Assembly: GCA_902774905.1 (NCBI GenBank)
Contig: CACYKF010000002.1
Span: forward strand, 1-64,000
DNA: 64,000 bases
From: an uncultured bacterium
GTDB lineage: Bacteria; Cyanobacteriota; Vampirovibrionia; Gastranaerophilales; Gastranaerophilaceae
Reading direction: 5' to 3'
Shown: one piece after another, positions 8,548-19,100 of the stretch
Position numbering within the stretch: position 1 is the first letter of the stretch
How the letters are laid out: each line of letters opens with the position of its first letter
Notes under the pieces: model-generated
Told to the model about the DNA's origin: nothing
The model's database searches: none
What the model saw: only the letters and a program-made list of their open reading frames with translations
Program-made: the position numbers and the translations under genes

Positions 8548-8594
8548 AAAAAATAAAAGGGAATATTAATAGGGAGGCAATATCCCCTTTTTTT
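8548..8594 (-). terminator. Intrinsic terminator between operon promoter and first gene
   Basis: A hairpin with arms around 8556-8567 and 8579-8590 (AAAGGG...ATATT with a one-base mismatch) is flanked by an A-run on one side and a T-run on the other, so it can work in both directions. For the minus strand it is located about 55-100 nt after the predicted transcription start near 8649 and about 75 bp before the first gene at 8472. That is the position of an attenuator or anti-terminated leader. Confidence 0.6.
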
Positions 8595-8655
8595 TGATAG
8601 AGTATTGGAATGTTAGGGTTAATATTAAAATTGGTATTTGAAGATTACAAATATT

Positions 8656-8708
8656 AGTATAACTATTTCTAAAAAAAAGAAAATTCCTCTTTTCCGTCAC
8701 TACTATTT
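8656..8708 (-). promoter_or_regulatory. Predicted prophage operon promoter with 30-bp upstream box
   Basis: On the minus strand, a 30-bp box (8679-8708) ends in a -35-like TTTTCT (8678-8683), followed after 16 bp by TATACT (8656-8661). The same box with only 3 changes, followed by TATAAT after 17 bp, precedes the gene at 48531. Both copies have the same orientation relative to the gene. Inside the copy here is a CTACT/AGTAG inverted repeat. Confidence 0.5.
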
Positions 8709-8961
8709 AGTAGGGGAAACAGAGGGAAGAATGGCAGTTGGCAAGAGATTTCAGATTTTAATTTTTTATTTTTTTTATAAATTAAACCCGACAAATTTTT
8801 TCAATTCTTTTAATTTTTTAGTATTTTATATATTTTTGAATTTAACAATTAACGAACAATAAAAATGAAATTAAACTAATGCTTGATTTTAAAAAATGTT
8901 TGTGATAATTTTAATATTGCCGAAATTGTTATAATAATATAGCATTTGGCACACGATATAA
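8709..8961. other. Gene-free AT-rich stretch between prophage operon and tRNA locus
   Basis: Together with the promoter/leader region this completes the gap between 8473 and 8961. The stretch is extremely AT-rich. A 74-codon open frame on the plus strand (8638-8862) has no ribosome site and low-complexity content, and I consider it non-coding. I see no integrase or excisionase gene here. A short region (8691-8730) can extend the CTACT/AGTAG hairpin into a longer imperfect stem with the sequence upstream. Confidence 0.4.
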
Positions 8962-8987
8962 GGGCTGCTAGCTCAGGTGGTTAGAGC
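8943..8987 (+). repeat. 45-bp direct repeat: tRNA-Ile upstream region and 5' part, copy 1
   Basis: This stretch matches 9091-9135 with a single mismatch (G/A). It includes 19 bp of upstream DNA and the first 26 nt of tRNA-Ile. The offset is 148 bp. It could be the trace of prophage integration or of a local duplication. Confidence 0.8.
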
Positions 8988-9040
8988 ACTCTGCCGAGCA
9001 AAATAATTAAATATTATTTTGCGAGAGGCCTGATAAGGGT
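8962..9040 (+). pseudogene. Disrupted tRNA-Ile copy
   Basis: The first 26 nt are identical to the intact tRNA-Ile at 9110. Roughly 37 nt follow that contain a perfect 10-bp inverted repeat (8998-9007 with 9013-9022), and then the anticodon-loop sequence CCTGATAAGGGT returns. The T-arm and acceptor 3' strand are missing; the sequence ends in unrelated DNA. It cannot fold into a tRNA and is best read as a broken copy with an inserted hairpin. Confidence 0.6.
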
Positions 9041-9090
9041 CTCAAATGCTCAAATTGACAACTGAATTCATTAGTGAGATAATGCTAAAG

Positions 9091-9167
<77 letters not shown>

Positions 9168-9183
<16 letters not shown>

Positions 9184-9226
9184 TATAAAAAAGACGATGA
9201 CTTTTGTTATCGTCTTTTTTATTGTT
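9168..9226 (+). repeat. Left attachment repeat (attL) of the island, 59 bp
   Basis: This 59-bp stretch (last 16 nt of tRNA-Ile plus the terminator) is identical to 28285-28343. Duplication of a tRNA 3' end at both borders is the classical footprint of site-specific integration. Confidence 0.8.
9187..9220 (+). terminator. Intrinsic terminator of tRNA-Ile
   Basis: Six A's, a GACGATGAC/GTTATCGTC stem with a TTTT loop (9193-9214) and six T's form an almost perfect bidirectional terminator. An identical copy is at 28304-28337. Confidence 0.9.
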
Positions 9227-9277
9227 GTAGTAGGGCGAGAAGCACTGCTATGTGGTTCGAGCGAGTTGCGAGCAGAG
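9221..9277 (+). repeat. 57-bp direct repeat, left copy (element end)
   Basis: These 57 bp, starting with ATTGTTGTAGTAGGGCGAGA, are identical to 28112-28168. On the left the repeat directly follows the attachment repeat and overlaps its last 6 bp; on the right it lies 117 bp before it. Confidence 0.8.
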
Positions 9278-9381
9278 GGTATAACCTTTCAGGACAGTTG
9301 TGATGGGAGTTTTTAGGCAAAGTAACCTAATTTTAGGGCAATAGAGGCAGATTTATAGTGTAGAGATTTGCCGGACTATTC

Positions 9382-9506
9382 TTGCACTTTTGTCCTATTT
9401 TTTGCACTATTTTGCACCAAAACTTGTCACCCTGAACTTGTTTCAGGGTCTATTTAGCATGGAATTTAACTTTAAGCGAAGTGCAATGAAGTGCAACAAA
9501 GTGCAA
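9382..9506. repeat. Cluster of TTGCAC / GTGCAA sites
   Basis: Three TTGCAC (9382, 9402, 9412) are followed by three GTGCAA (9481, 9491, 9501), so the two groups face each other. The last three are spaced exactly 10 bp, one helical turn, apart. Helically phased short sites near one end of a Mu/Tn7-like module could be transposase- or repressor-binding sites. Confidence 0.5.
9430..9448. repeat. Short REP-like palindrome
   Basis: CCCTGAA and TTCAGGG form a perfect 7-bp hairpin around CTTGT. From memory, near-identical palindromes are scattered in many bacterial genomes as intergenic repeats. Confidence 0.5.
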
Positions 9507-9601
9507 AAACAAATTATCTTGCATTTTGATATGTATCAAAATGTCTCTGAGATTGAGATTTAGGACTTGATGTTTCTGCGAAACAGAGTGATTAATGTGT
9601 G

Positions 9602-9724
9602 TGGCGGATTTTGGCAAGGCTGAAGTGAAGCGCAAGCGAAACGGAACGCTGTCCCTGTGAAACCGTTGTAATGAGCAACTATTTTGCAATAGCAAAATAA
9701 AGCGAATGTAAACGGGTGAACCGC
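9602..9724 (+). other. Possible structured leader upstream of transposase
   Basis: GGCGG (9602-9606) can pair with CCGCC (9720-9724), enclosing at least three smaller hairpins: AACGG with CCGTT, GTTG with CAAC, and TATTTTGC (9680-9687) with GCAAAATA (9692-9699). The order of short motifs (AAGCGCAAGCGAAACGGAAC, then a GTAATGAGCAAC stretch) reminds me of domain I of group II introns, but no domain V or reverse transcriptase is present here. Confidence 0.3.
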
Positions 9725-9753
9725 CAATAATCCAAGACAAAAGGAGCATACGC

Positions 9754-11448
9754 ATGGCAGAATTTACTCCCGAAAAATGTAAACAAATCGCACTCGCAAG
9801 ACTTGATGTAGTCAACAAGTGGATCGAATATAGAAAGAAATCTCAATACAAACTTCAAGCAGATTATGATTTTGTAAAGTTACATAATACTTCAAATTCT
9901 CACTTATTTGAGATTTTAGGTAAAATCTCCCGTGGTAGTTTACACCGCTGGTATACGATGTTGAACGGAACTGAAGATTATACAAAGCTTTTGCCACAGT
10001 ATAAATATAGTAGCGTTAATGATTACAGAACTGTTTTAAATGATGAAGAAATAAAAATATTCATGGGTTTGCTTTTACACCCAAATAGACTGTCTATTGG
10101 TAAAGTCATTGCATTAACGAAATACAGATTAAAGGAGCAGGGACAAAGTTTTATTCCGGCTGATATTACATTCCGTCGTTATGCCAAGTGGTTTAAAGAT
10201 AACAATTATGATAAATGGATTCTTGCTCGTGACGGAGAAAAAGCACTATCGGATAAAGTTGAATTATACATAAAACGTGATGCAAGTTTACTTGAAGTTG
10301 GGGATATTCTTGTCGCGGACGGACATAAACTCGCATTTCAAGTAATAAATCCGTTTACAGGAAAAACCTGCAGAGCAACATTAGTCGGATTTTTGGATTG
10401 GAAATCAACGGCATTAGTAGGTTATGAAATTATGCTTGAAGAAAATACGCAGTGTATCGCATCAGCTCTCAGAAACTCCATAATCAATCTTGATATGATA
10501 CCGAAAGTTGTTTATCAGGATAACGGCAGGGCTTTCAGGGCAAAATATTTTACTGATGATAAAGGATTTACTGAATTAGGTTTTCAAGGTTTGTATTCAA
10601 AACTCGGAATTGAAACAGTATTTGCTCGACCGTATAACGCAAGAGCAAAAGTAATAGAACGCTTCTTTAAAGAATTTCAAGAAGGATTTGAAAAATTGTT
10701 ACCGAGCTATATAGGTTCATCAATAAATAACAAACCTGCATATGTGATGCGAAATGAAAAGTTTCATAAAAATTGGCATTGTAATTACGTTCCCACTATT
10801 GAAGAAACAATAAAAATGATTGATATGTGGTTGAGTTTCAAGAATTCTCAGCCTTGTCCGAATGCACCAAATAAAACGATTGCTGAAGTTTTAGAAGAAC
10901 GAAAAAGACAAAATGTTGATATTAATACTCTTGATGATTTGATGCTTGCGACTGAAGTTAAAACAATTCAGCGAAACGGAATCAGGTTTTTAAATTGCGA
11001 TTATTTTAATGAAAGTTTATATGGATTTAAGAGCAAAGTTCTTATTAAATATAATCTTTTTGATCTGACAAGTATTAAGGTTTACACTCCGAAAGGTGAA
11101 TACTTGTGTACCGCAGAACGAGTAACAGAAACGCATCCGATGGCAAAGCTTTTAGGCGATGTTAAAGATTATGAGGATTACAAGCAAAAAATCGTAAAAC
11201 AACGCCAACTAAAAAAGAAAACAGTAGAATCTGTTAAAAAATATCTTGAAACGGAAGACATAAAACTGCTTGAAACAAAAGTAGAAACACAAAATGATTT
11301 ACCCCCGTTCAAAACGGCTTCAAAAAGGGTTCAAACGTTGTTCAAAAATAATTCAGAAAAATATGAGTATTTAATAATCCATAATCCACAAGATGAATGG
11401 ATTGCAGAGTTTAAAAAGACAAAGGAGTACAGACTTTTATATGAATAA
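9754..11448 (+). CDS. Mu-like DDE transposase (MuA/TnsB family)
   Basis: The 564-residue protein belongs to the retroviral-integrase-fold transposases that need an ATPase partner. The catalytic triad is visible as D189 (ILVADGHKLAF), D256 (VVYQDNGRAF) and E302 (RAKVIERFF). An N-terminal winged-helix-rich part precedes the core, and a C-terminal beta-barrel-like and charged helical tail follows, as in MuA, where the tail contacts the ATPase. The start has an AAAGGAG site. Its end overlaps the next gene by 8 nt. It acts in cut-and-paste or replicative transposition. With all catalytic residues in place it could be active. Confidence 0.85.
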   Translation: MAEFTPEKCKQIALARLDVVNKWIEYRKKSQYKLQADYDFVKLHNTSNSHLFEILGKISRGSLHRWYTMLNGTEDYTKLLPQYKYSSVNDYRTVLNDEEIKIFMGLLLHPNRLSIGKVIALTKYRLKEQGQSFIPADITFRRYAKWFKDNNYDKWILARDGEKALSDKVELYIKRDASLLEVGDILVADGHKLAFQVINPFTGKTCRATLVGFLDWKSTALVGYEIMLEENTQCIASALRNSIINLDMIPKVVYQDNGRAFRAKYFTDDKGFTELGFQGLYSKLGIETVFARPYNARAKVIERFFKEFQEGFEKLLPSYIGSSINNKPAYVMRNEKFHKNWHCNYVPTIEETIKMIDMWLSFKNSQPCPNAPNKTIAEVLEERKRQNVDINTLDDLMLATEVKTIQRNGIRFLNCDYFNESLYGFKSKVLIKYNLFDLTSIKVYTPKGEYLCTAERVTETHPMAKLLGDVKDYEDYKQKIVKQRQLKKKTVESVKKYLETEDIKLLETKVETQNDLPPFKTASKRVQTLFKNNSEKYEYLIIHNPQDEWIAEFKKTKEYRLLYE

Positions 11449-12121
11449 GATTTTTGTAAAAACGCAGAATGTGAAAAACTTTATAGGATTAGTTGAAAAT
11501 CTAATTAATAAGCCGAAAAATATTCCTAAAATGGGACTTGTTTATGGAGAACCCGGATTAGGCAAATCACAAACAGCATTGTGGCTTGCTTGCAAATATG
11601 ACGGAATTTATCTACGTGCATCAAACCTTATGACAGGTAGATGGTTACTTGAAGAGATTGTTAAAGAACTCGATGAGATTCCAAGATTTTTGACCTCGGA
11701 TAACTTTAACATCGTGGTTAAAAAGCTGAAACAAAATCCGCAAGTGATTTTTATTGATGAAATTGATTACCTGATGAATAATTACAAAACAATCGAAACT
11801 TTGCGAGATATTCATGATGAAACCGGCTGCCCGATAATTGTTATCGGAATGGGATTGGCTCACAGAAAACTTGAACGATACAAGCACCTTTATGACAGAT
11901 TTTCGGAAATCCTGAAGTTTGAAACTTTTGGAATAAATGATTTATCTCAAATAATCGGACAACTTTCTGAGATTACATTTACTCCGGATGCTATTGAATA
12001 TATCCATTCAAAATACAACAGGTTCAGACAAATTGTTCAATTAATAAACCAAATGGAAACTTTTTCAAAAGACAATAATTTAGCAGAAATTACAAAAGAT
12101 ATAGCGGAGCAGATATTATGA
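11441..12121 (+). CDS. MuB/TnsC-like AAA ATPase of the transposition module
   Basis: This 226-residue ATPase (start at 11441, inside the transposase end, after AAAGGAG) has Walker A 'LVYGEPGLGKSQTALWLA', Walker B 'VIFIDEID' and a C-terminal helical domain. It matches MuB / TniB-type proteins, which bind target DNA, stimulate the transposase and confer target choice or immunity. The order transposase then ATPase with an 8-nt overlap is the hallmark of Mu, Tn7 and Tn5053-type modules. Its own stop overlaps the next start (ATGA). Confidence 0.85.
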   Translation: MNKIFVKTQNVKNFIGLVENLINKPKNIPKMGLVYGEPGLGKSQTALWLACKYDGIYLRASNLMTGRWLLEEIVKELDEIPRFLTSDNFNIVVKKLKQNPQVIFIDEIDYLMNNYKTIETLRDIHDETGCPIIVIGMGLAHRKLERYKHLYDRFSEILKFETFGINDLSQIIGQLSEITFTPDAIEYIHSKYNRFRQIVQLINQMETFSKDNNLAEITKDIAEQIL

Positions 12122-12672
12122 ACATTGAAAAATTGGCACGACATTTAAAAGAATTTACTCTTGATGAAATTGAAATGATTACAGAAAGTGATGTTAAAAC
12201 GGAACTTGAACAGCTTTTGAACGAGGGTAAATTGGTTTTTGAAAAAGGAACATACAAAATTCCTGAAGAAAAACCTGACAGTAATTTTGAATTATTTGTA
12301 ATTCCAAAAAATAAAATCACTCCTATAAAAATTGAAGAGGCTGTTGCATATTTTATGAAAGAATATGTCAAGAAGTATTGTAAATTCGAAACTTACAGGA
12401 ATTATAATTCAATCTTTAATTTTAATATTCTGCCATATTTTAAAGGTTATTTTCTCAATAATATTGGGACTGATGAAATTAAAACCATTTACAAGGCTTG
12501 TATATTAAAAGGTTTGAAACCTCGCAGAATAAAAAACACAATGGCACTTTTAAATCAGCTTATAAAATACTTTCAAAATCTTGGAATTATTGAAAGAACT
12601 TGCAATTTTCAAGTAAAAAGACTTACAGATAAAAACAAATTTAGTATTAATAGAATAATTTTTGAGGTATAG
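12118..12672 (+). CDS. Winged-helix plus integrase SAM-like core-binding domain, no catalytic domain
   Basis: I do not know a named family for the whole 184-residue protein. The first 55 residues look like a winged-helix segment. Residues 75-175 resemble the SAM-like core-binding domain of tyrosine integrases: 'ETYRNYNSIFNFNILPYFKG', then 'KPRRIKNTMALLNQLIKYF' and 'LGIIERTCNF'. The catalytic domain that normally follows is absent and the gene ends in a normal stop. It overlaps the ATPase gene (ATGA), so it is part of the transposition operon and may be a DNA-binding accessory protein. Confidence 0.5.
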   Translation: MNIEKLARHLKEFTLDEIEMITESDVKTELEQLLNEGKLVFEKGTYKIPEEKPDSNFELFVIPKNKITPIKIEEAVAYFMKEYVKKYCKFETYRNYNSIFNFNILPYFKGYFLNNIGTDEIKTIYKACILKGLKPRRIKNTMALLNQLIKYFQNLGIIERTCNFQVKRLTDKNKFSINRIIFEV

Positions 12673-12674
12673 CC

Positions 12675-13076
12675 ATGACAAAATTTGATAAATTAAAACA
12701 GGCAGAGCATTTGTATGTTTATGAAAACCAAACGCTTGATGTTATTGGAGCGAAACTTGATCTTTCGCGCAGGACTTTATTCTATTGGAAGAAGGAATAT
12801 GAATGGGATAAAAAGAAGTTTGAAAACTGCAGAGAACAAGAATTATTTAATCGTGAATTGTTAAACTTTGCTCAAAAAATTATGTATAAAATTTCAAATG
12901 ACATTGACTATAATCAACAAACCCCGCAGGCTGAAATGTATTCACTGATGAATATTTTGAAAAATCTTCAACATATGAAACAGCAAATTACCGAGCCAAA
13001 ACAAAATCAAAAACCAAAAACTTTATCTCCGGAACATTTCAAACAAATTGAAAAAGAATTGTTTGGAATAGAATAA
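12675..13076 (+). CDS. Small HTH protein, DUF1804/terminase-small-like
   Basis: The N-terminus 'KLKQAEHLYVYENQTLDVIG' followed by 'AKLDLSRRTLFYWKKEYEWD' is a helix-turn-helix of the type seen in DUF1804-like proteins of Mu-like phages and in gpP-type terminase small subunits. The rest is helical and ends in a Gln/Lys-rich tail. It is the last gene of the Mu-like operon, 2 nt after the previous stop. It suggests that the module derives from a Mu-like phage that has lost its structural genes. Confidence 0.55.
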   Translation: MTKFDKLKQAEHLYVYENQTLDVIGAKLDLSRRTLFYWKKEYEWDKKKFENCREQELFNRELLNFAQKIMYKISNDIDYNQQTPQAEMYSLMNILKNLQHMKQQITEPKQNQKPKTLSPEHFKQIEKELFGIE

Positions 13077-13123
13077 AATACCGATTAAAATTTCTATGTT
13101 TAAATTAAGTCAATATTATCTTT

Positions 13124-16100
13124 TTAATCAGCTTTTTCTACTTTTGCTTTTATATGTACTACTCCTTTTGGAGTCGTATCCTCAATTTCTGTAATTGTAA
13201 CTTTTAAGCCTCTGTTTAATAAGAGTTCACCTTCACTGGCAAGTCCTAAAATATCCAAATAAGTTGCGCCAACTCCTTCACCAACTTCAAAGTCCCAATT
13301 TACATCACAATTACCAAATGCCCCGCGGCCAACAGTTGTACTCATAAATTTATCATTTATGAAACTTTGTCCTTCTAATGATTTTATTTGAGATAATCTA
13401 TCATAATATTGTGGATTTGTAATCGCATCTTTTAATGTTACGCCATCAGCAAATTTTAAATTACTAAGGATAGCATACGAATCTTCTCTTTTAACCTTTA
13501 TAGATTTTTTTAATGGATTACTTGATAAATATTCTTCAATATAATTACCTTCTTTTATCATACGTCCATTTTGTATGCTATCACTCATATCTCCTTTGTA
13601 GCACCCAAGAGCATATCGTTGAATAGGTGTCGGTTGACTTGATAAGGAACTAGCTATAAGAGAGGCTATTTCATCCTCTTTCTCATGAATAATTGTATAA
13701 CGTACATGATATCCATCAGTTACAGATCTGCATCCGTAGGCAACATCAAAATCTTTCATTATGTTTCCGGAATTGAATGAATCTATATATTTCCCTTTAC
13801 CAAATAAGTAAAAATTCATCAAATCATCTACTCTATAACATCTGTGTTGTAAATTTTCACGCATATTAGGAATATCATCTCCGTATTTCTCTATGAATTG
13901 TTTGCCATCCATATCTGGGGATTCACCTATTTTGAGACCTTTGAAACCTATAGCACCATTGGTGATTTCAAAATCTAATTTATCCAATTCCGGTTTGATT
14001 CTAGCCATTAATTCATTAACTTTTTTATAATTGCCATTGCATTGTTCAAGCAAAAATTCAATATCATCATTGTTGCAGCCGGATAATTCTTTATATTTCA
14101 TAGCAACATCAAGTGCATCTTTATTTACACTACCATCTTTTCTTGTTGCTAATGCAATTAAATTATCATCATGACATTGTAATTTTGCCTGTTGTACAGT
14201 TATTATATTCTTCATTTTGGGTTGGTGAATTATAGGCAAGTTATGCTTTTGCGCATATTCAAAAATATAAGAAGGTACATCAGCAATTTCAACATCTCTT
14301 AAATATATTGCTTTTATAGAAGGATTAAATAATTCTATTTCATTATATCCTTCGTGTCCTGTAAATAATTTTTTCTGACTTTCTTTTAAAGCTTTTTGAA
14401 TATCTGTTCCTGAAAGTTTTCTATCACCTATTTTAATATCAGTTATTTGTCCCAATGATCTTTTATTCCTCAAATAAGTAGTTAACTCTAAATATTCAGA
14501 ATCATTGAGTCCAAGTTTATTTTTTAATTCGTTTTTAACAAGTGAATATTCCTGCCCTTTTGTTCTACCCGAAGTGTCAGACCAAATTTTATGAGCCCAT
14601 TGTGCTTGATAGTGGCCTTTATCCCTTCCACTAACTAAATCTTCATTAAAAGCATCTAATACTGAATTTTGGTTATAATCAACAACTACACCAATATTCC
14701 CATGATCATAAAGTCTATTATAGCCATTTGTTAAAGATGTTGATAAAACCACACTTTCTTTATTTTTTGTTGCATTATATAATCTGGTTAAGTTATCTTC
14801 TTCTTTACCATGTCCGAACATATGAACAACAAATTCTAAATCATCAGGTGTTGTTCCCGGTAAAAAGCCATAGTCTTCAAGGTTATTCAATACTTTTGAG
14901 TCTCCTAAATCAACAAATTTTACATTATAGTTTCTTCCATGGTTTGTTACTGTTTGAGTTGGAATAGCAGAAGTTGCAGGAGTATTTGAAAATATAAAGT
15001 TTTGATTATTTACATCATTTATTCGGGCAATATTTGATTTTATTTCTTCAATATTAACCCCTTTATATGAGGTGTCAATGTTTCTTTTTACCTTATCTAT
15101 AATTGAAAACATTTCTAAATCCCCACTATGCATCATTGCTGCAGCTAGTGCTTGCGAATCTTGTATTGTGCTATATATTATTCGATCTTGAACAACAGAT
15201 GGCATATTGTATTCTCGTAATACTGCTGCAGTTTCCCTAAATCTCATGTCTTGAGTTATAATGCTCCATTTTGCTATAGTTTTATGTAAATCGTCTAATT
15301 TATTAAATTCAGGATTATTTTCCAATTCTTTTAATTCTTTTGCAATAACTTCTATTTTTGGATTATCTTTTAAAATAGGTATAGCTTTTTCTAATTCTGA
15401 TTTTATTTCAGCAGTAGTAGCTGAAATAGGTTTTTTATTACTTAAAACATTATGAACTAATTTAGTTTTTTCTTCTTTTGGAATTTGTATAGTTAAAGAA
15501 TTGGAATATTCATTATCAAGCCAATCAACTAAACTACTTCTATATGAATCTAAATCCAATCCATATATGTTTTTTATTTCATCTTTAATTCTTTGATTAT
15601 AAATTGGTCTATCTAAATTTTTTAAAACATCGACAACCTCATAAGGATTAATATGCTCTCCACTTTTTATTCTTTTTGAGAACTCAATTGTGTGACACAT
15701 TCCTTTCCACTCATAAGGGGTAGTTGAGGAAAGAGTTTTACTTGCTAGAAATGGATATGCAATGCTGCCATCATCAATATATCCAGTTTTGCTTGCATCT
15801 AATAATTCCTCTGCATAAAATGTTGCTCTACTATTTTTATTATATCCGAGAAGCTCATCTAGTTCACGTTTTACTTTATCAGAACTTGTCCAATAAGAAA
15901 ATCCATCCGGTTTTGTACTATAATATGAACCGTCATCATGTGCTTTACGGTATGCTGCATCATCTGCAGCATACGCTTTTTGATATTCTTCTAATTTTTC
16001 TTTTATTGCTCTTTGTCGTGTTAAATTGTCATCAAAACTTGCTAACTTAGTATCTAATATTTGTTTATATTTATTTCTTAAAGATGTATCTGTTAAGGCA

Positions 16101-19100
16101 TCTATTTGCTGTTTTAAAGTATAAATATCTAAAGAACCAGCTTTTGATATACTAATATTCTCAATAGAAGATTCTATTCCCTGAATTTGTTCCTTTATAA
16201 AACTTTCTTCAAAAACTCTTGCACTTTCACTTGCTGATTTGTGAGTTGCGTTGTAGGTTCTGTCAATGTATGCTTGTTCTTGTTGGGCTGCAGCTTGTTC
16301 AGCTTTTTCAAGTTCAAGTTCTTTTTTAGCTCTTTGTCCAACTGCTTCTCTATTTCTTAAATCTGCTGCTAAATCTTCGTAGTCACCTGTTCTTTGGTTT
16401 AGTCTTGTATCAATATCGTCTGCACTTACTGATACTTTTTCACGCATTTTTTGTTTTAATTTTTCAACTTTTGCTCTTAATTTTTCTTGTTGTGCTTCCA
16501 AACTTCTGTAACGTGTGTTCATTATGTCTAATTCAGGATTTGAACGGTTAAATTTTGCATCAATCTCTGCAGCAGAAGTTTGAGCTTTTCTTCTGATTTG
16601 TTCTTTTAATCTTTCAACTTGTTGTTGCAATTCTTCTTGTTGAGCTTCTAATTTTTTGTATTGTGCTCCGAGTTTTTGCAATTCAGGGTTATCAGAATGA
16701 GTAATTCTTTCAAATAATTCATCTCCGTCTAATAAAGTTCTTTTATGTAATTGCTCATCTGTAGCTTTAACTTTATCTCTTACTACCAATTCTTTTTCAA
16801 AAACTTCCGCACTTTCAACAGCAGATTTACCGCTTGGATTTTGGTGGGTTCTTTTAATATAATCATCTTCTTTTGCGGCATTTACCTGTTCCAAATGGTC
16901 TGAGAAAATTTCTGCACTTTCCTGAGCTGATTTATGTGTACCGTAAGTTCTGTCTATGTATTCTTTTTCTCTTATTAAACTTGCTCTTTCTGTGCTTGCA
17001 TCGTGAGCGGCTAAATCTAAAAGTTCATTATAAGATTTTTCCATTTCAGGATTACCAACAGAAATTTCTTTAATTTTTTCTCTTATGCTTTCAACATATT
17101 CAGGTGAATAGTTTTGATAACTCAAATTTTCGATTGCATTTTCAACTGTAGCTTGTTTTTGCAGCATAGAATTTCCTGATGCAAATTCTTCATTAAGTTT
17201 TTTCAATTCAGGATTTTCAAATTGTTCGTCAATAGTTTTTGCACTAACTTCACGTTTTTCATAGTGCGGTTCAAATTCTCTTGTTTCTAAGTCTCTGTAA
17301 TATTCACCCATATCTTTTAATTCATGATTATCTGCCCCAAGTCTTTGGTCGATTATTTCAGAAGATACAGGAGTATCATTATGAGCAGGTTCAAATTCTT
17401 TTGTGTATTTTGGTTGAGGGGTAACAGGAGTTTCTACTTCAGGTGTCGGGACTTTGTCATCAACTTTGACTGGAGATGGTGGAACTTCATCGCTTGTTTT
17501 GACTGGTGTTTGAGCAACTTCATCTATTGCAACTTCTTTTTTCGGAGTTGGAGTAACAGGTGTTTCATCAACCGTTTTAACCGGAATTGGAATTACTTCA
17601 TCTGAAATAACTTCTTTCGAAGTCGCAACGACAGGTTCAGGTTTTACTTCAGGATTTGGTTTTACAACAACTTCAGGTGTCTCGTTTGGTTTAACCTCTG
17701 CTTTTACTGTTTCAGGTTTAGCTTTCGGTGCAGGGGTTATTGGAGTTTCAACTTTTGGTGCTGTCGGCACATCAGGAGTTCTTGCTCCTTGAGGTTTTAT
17801 TGTTGGTTTGCTACCACCGACATGTGAAATTCTTGAAATAATTAATCCCGATGCGAAATCAACGAATGCATCTGTTGAACCGTACTCTCCGCCTTCAAGT
17901 TTGGTTACTCCATAAGAACCCGCTGCATTAATAATTTCCTCTGCAATTTCTGTTGCAAGAGCTTTATCAGCTATTCCGAATGCTTGCATTAATTTTGGCG
18001 CAAGAATACTTGAAGATGCACCGACTCCTGCAAATGACATATTCATCAATGCTTTTTTAGTTGTTTCCTTAACTGATTTGCCGTTAGATAAATCGACAGT
18101 TGCGGTTGCAACACCGGTATTCAACATTTGTGAACCTATCTGAACACCTTTATTTACAACTCTTGCAGTTCTTGATGTTGCATTTGCGATAGCTTCGCCT
18201 TTTTGGAATTTATTAACAGTTGAGAATACTTTTTCTGCTTTTTTAGCATAATTTACGACTTTAACTGCTTTAGTTCCCCAACGTGCAGCACTGACTGCTA
18301 ATCTTGCAGCAGCCATTTGGCCTAATCCCGGAACGAATTGCAATGCTATAGTTCCTGCAATTTCAAATCCTGCCTCTGTTACCATTTCTGTAATTTGTTG
18401 GTTTTCGTTGAATTGAATAACATCTTTTACGATATCATTTGTTCCAAACGCACTTCTTGTTATAAGTTCAATATCTTTACCCATCTGATCTAAAGATTTA
18501 CCTTGAGCAATATTTGTAAATTCACGTCTTGCATTGGTTTTAGTGTCATTTAAGAATTGAACAAGAATTGTTTTTTTATCAGCATCAGTCGGGTTTTGAA
18601 TACCTTTTGATTGAGCATAATTTTCTATAATTTGATCAATTGTAGCATTATCGTATTTGAAGTTATTTCTTATAGCGGTTTTTATATCGCTATAACCCCA
18701 ACTGTCAGAATGTTTCAAAACTTTGTCTGCGGCTTTTACAGTGTTATCACAATTTAGGGCAAAGCTGTATTTTTCAATTGCATTTTGTCTTGCAGAAATT
18801 TTATTTGCATCAAATTCAACTCCGAATATTTCTTTATAGTTTGTTTTAAACTCGGCTTCTGTCTTTGAATTAATTAATTTTTTGACAGCAGCTCCGTTTG
18901 CTCCGAGTTTTTTATTTAAATCTTCTATTGTATTACAACCAAACCAACCGCAAACAGTATCCCCGACTTTTGCGGTCCAACCTTCTTCTTCACGAGCTTT
19001 GTTGAAATCTTTAACGGCACTGTTGTGTTCATTTCTCGCTAAATCTTTAAATTGTTTAATTGCTTCCGCACTATCAACATCACCTGTTCCGTTTTGTTTT

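Larger units (their letters stand above)
9278..9753. other. Non-coding left end of the island
   Basis: No credible gene is present. It contains two sets of TTGCAC/GTGCAA sites (9382-9506), a short CCCTGAA/TTCAGGG palindrome (9430-9448) and a GC-richer stretch (9602-9724) with several possible stems directly in front of the transposase. Base composition is clearly different from the AT-rich spacers elsewhere. Confidence 0.6.

Noticed and set aside
8638-8862. 74-codon open frame on the plus strand
   Set aside because: No ribosome site, Phe/Leu/Asn low-complexity content, and it overlaps the predicted prophage promoter.
8962-9040. Functional tRNA with an intron
   Set aside because: T-arm and acceptor 3' strand are missing after the inserted hairpin.
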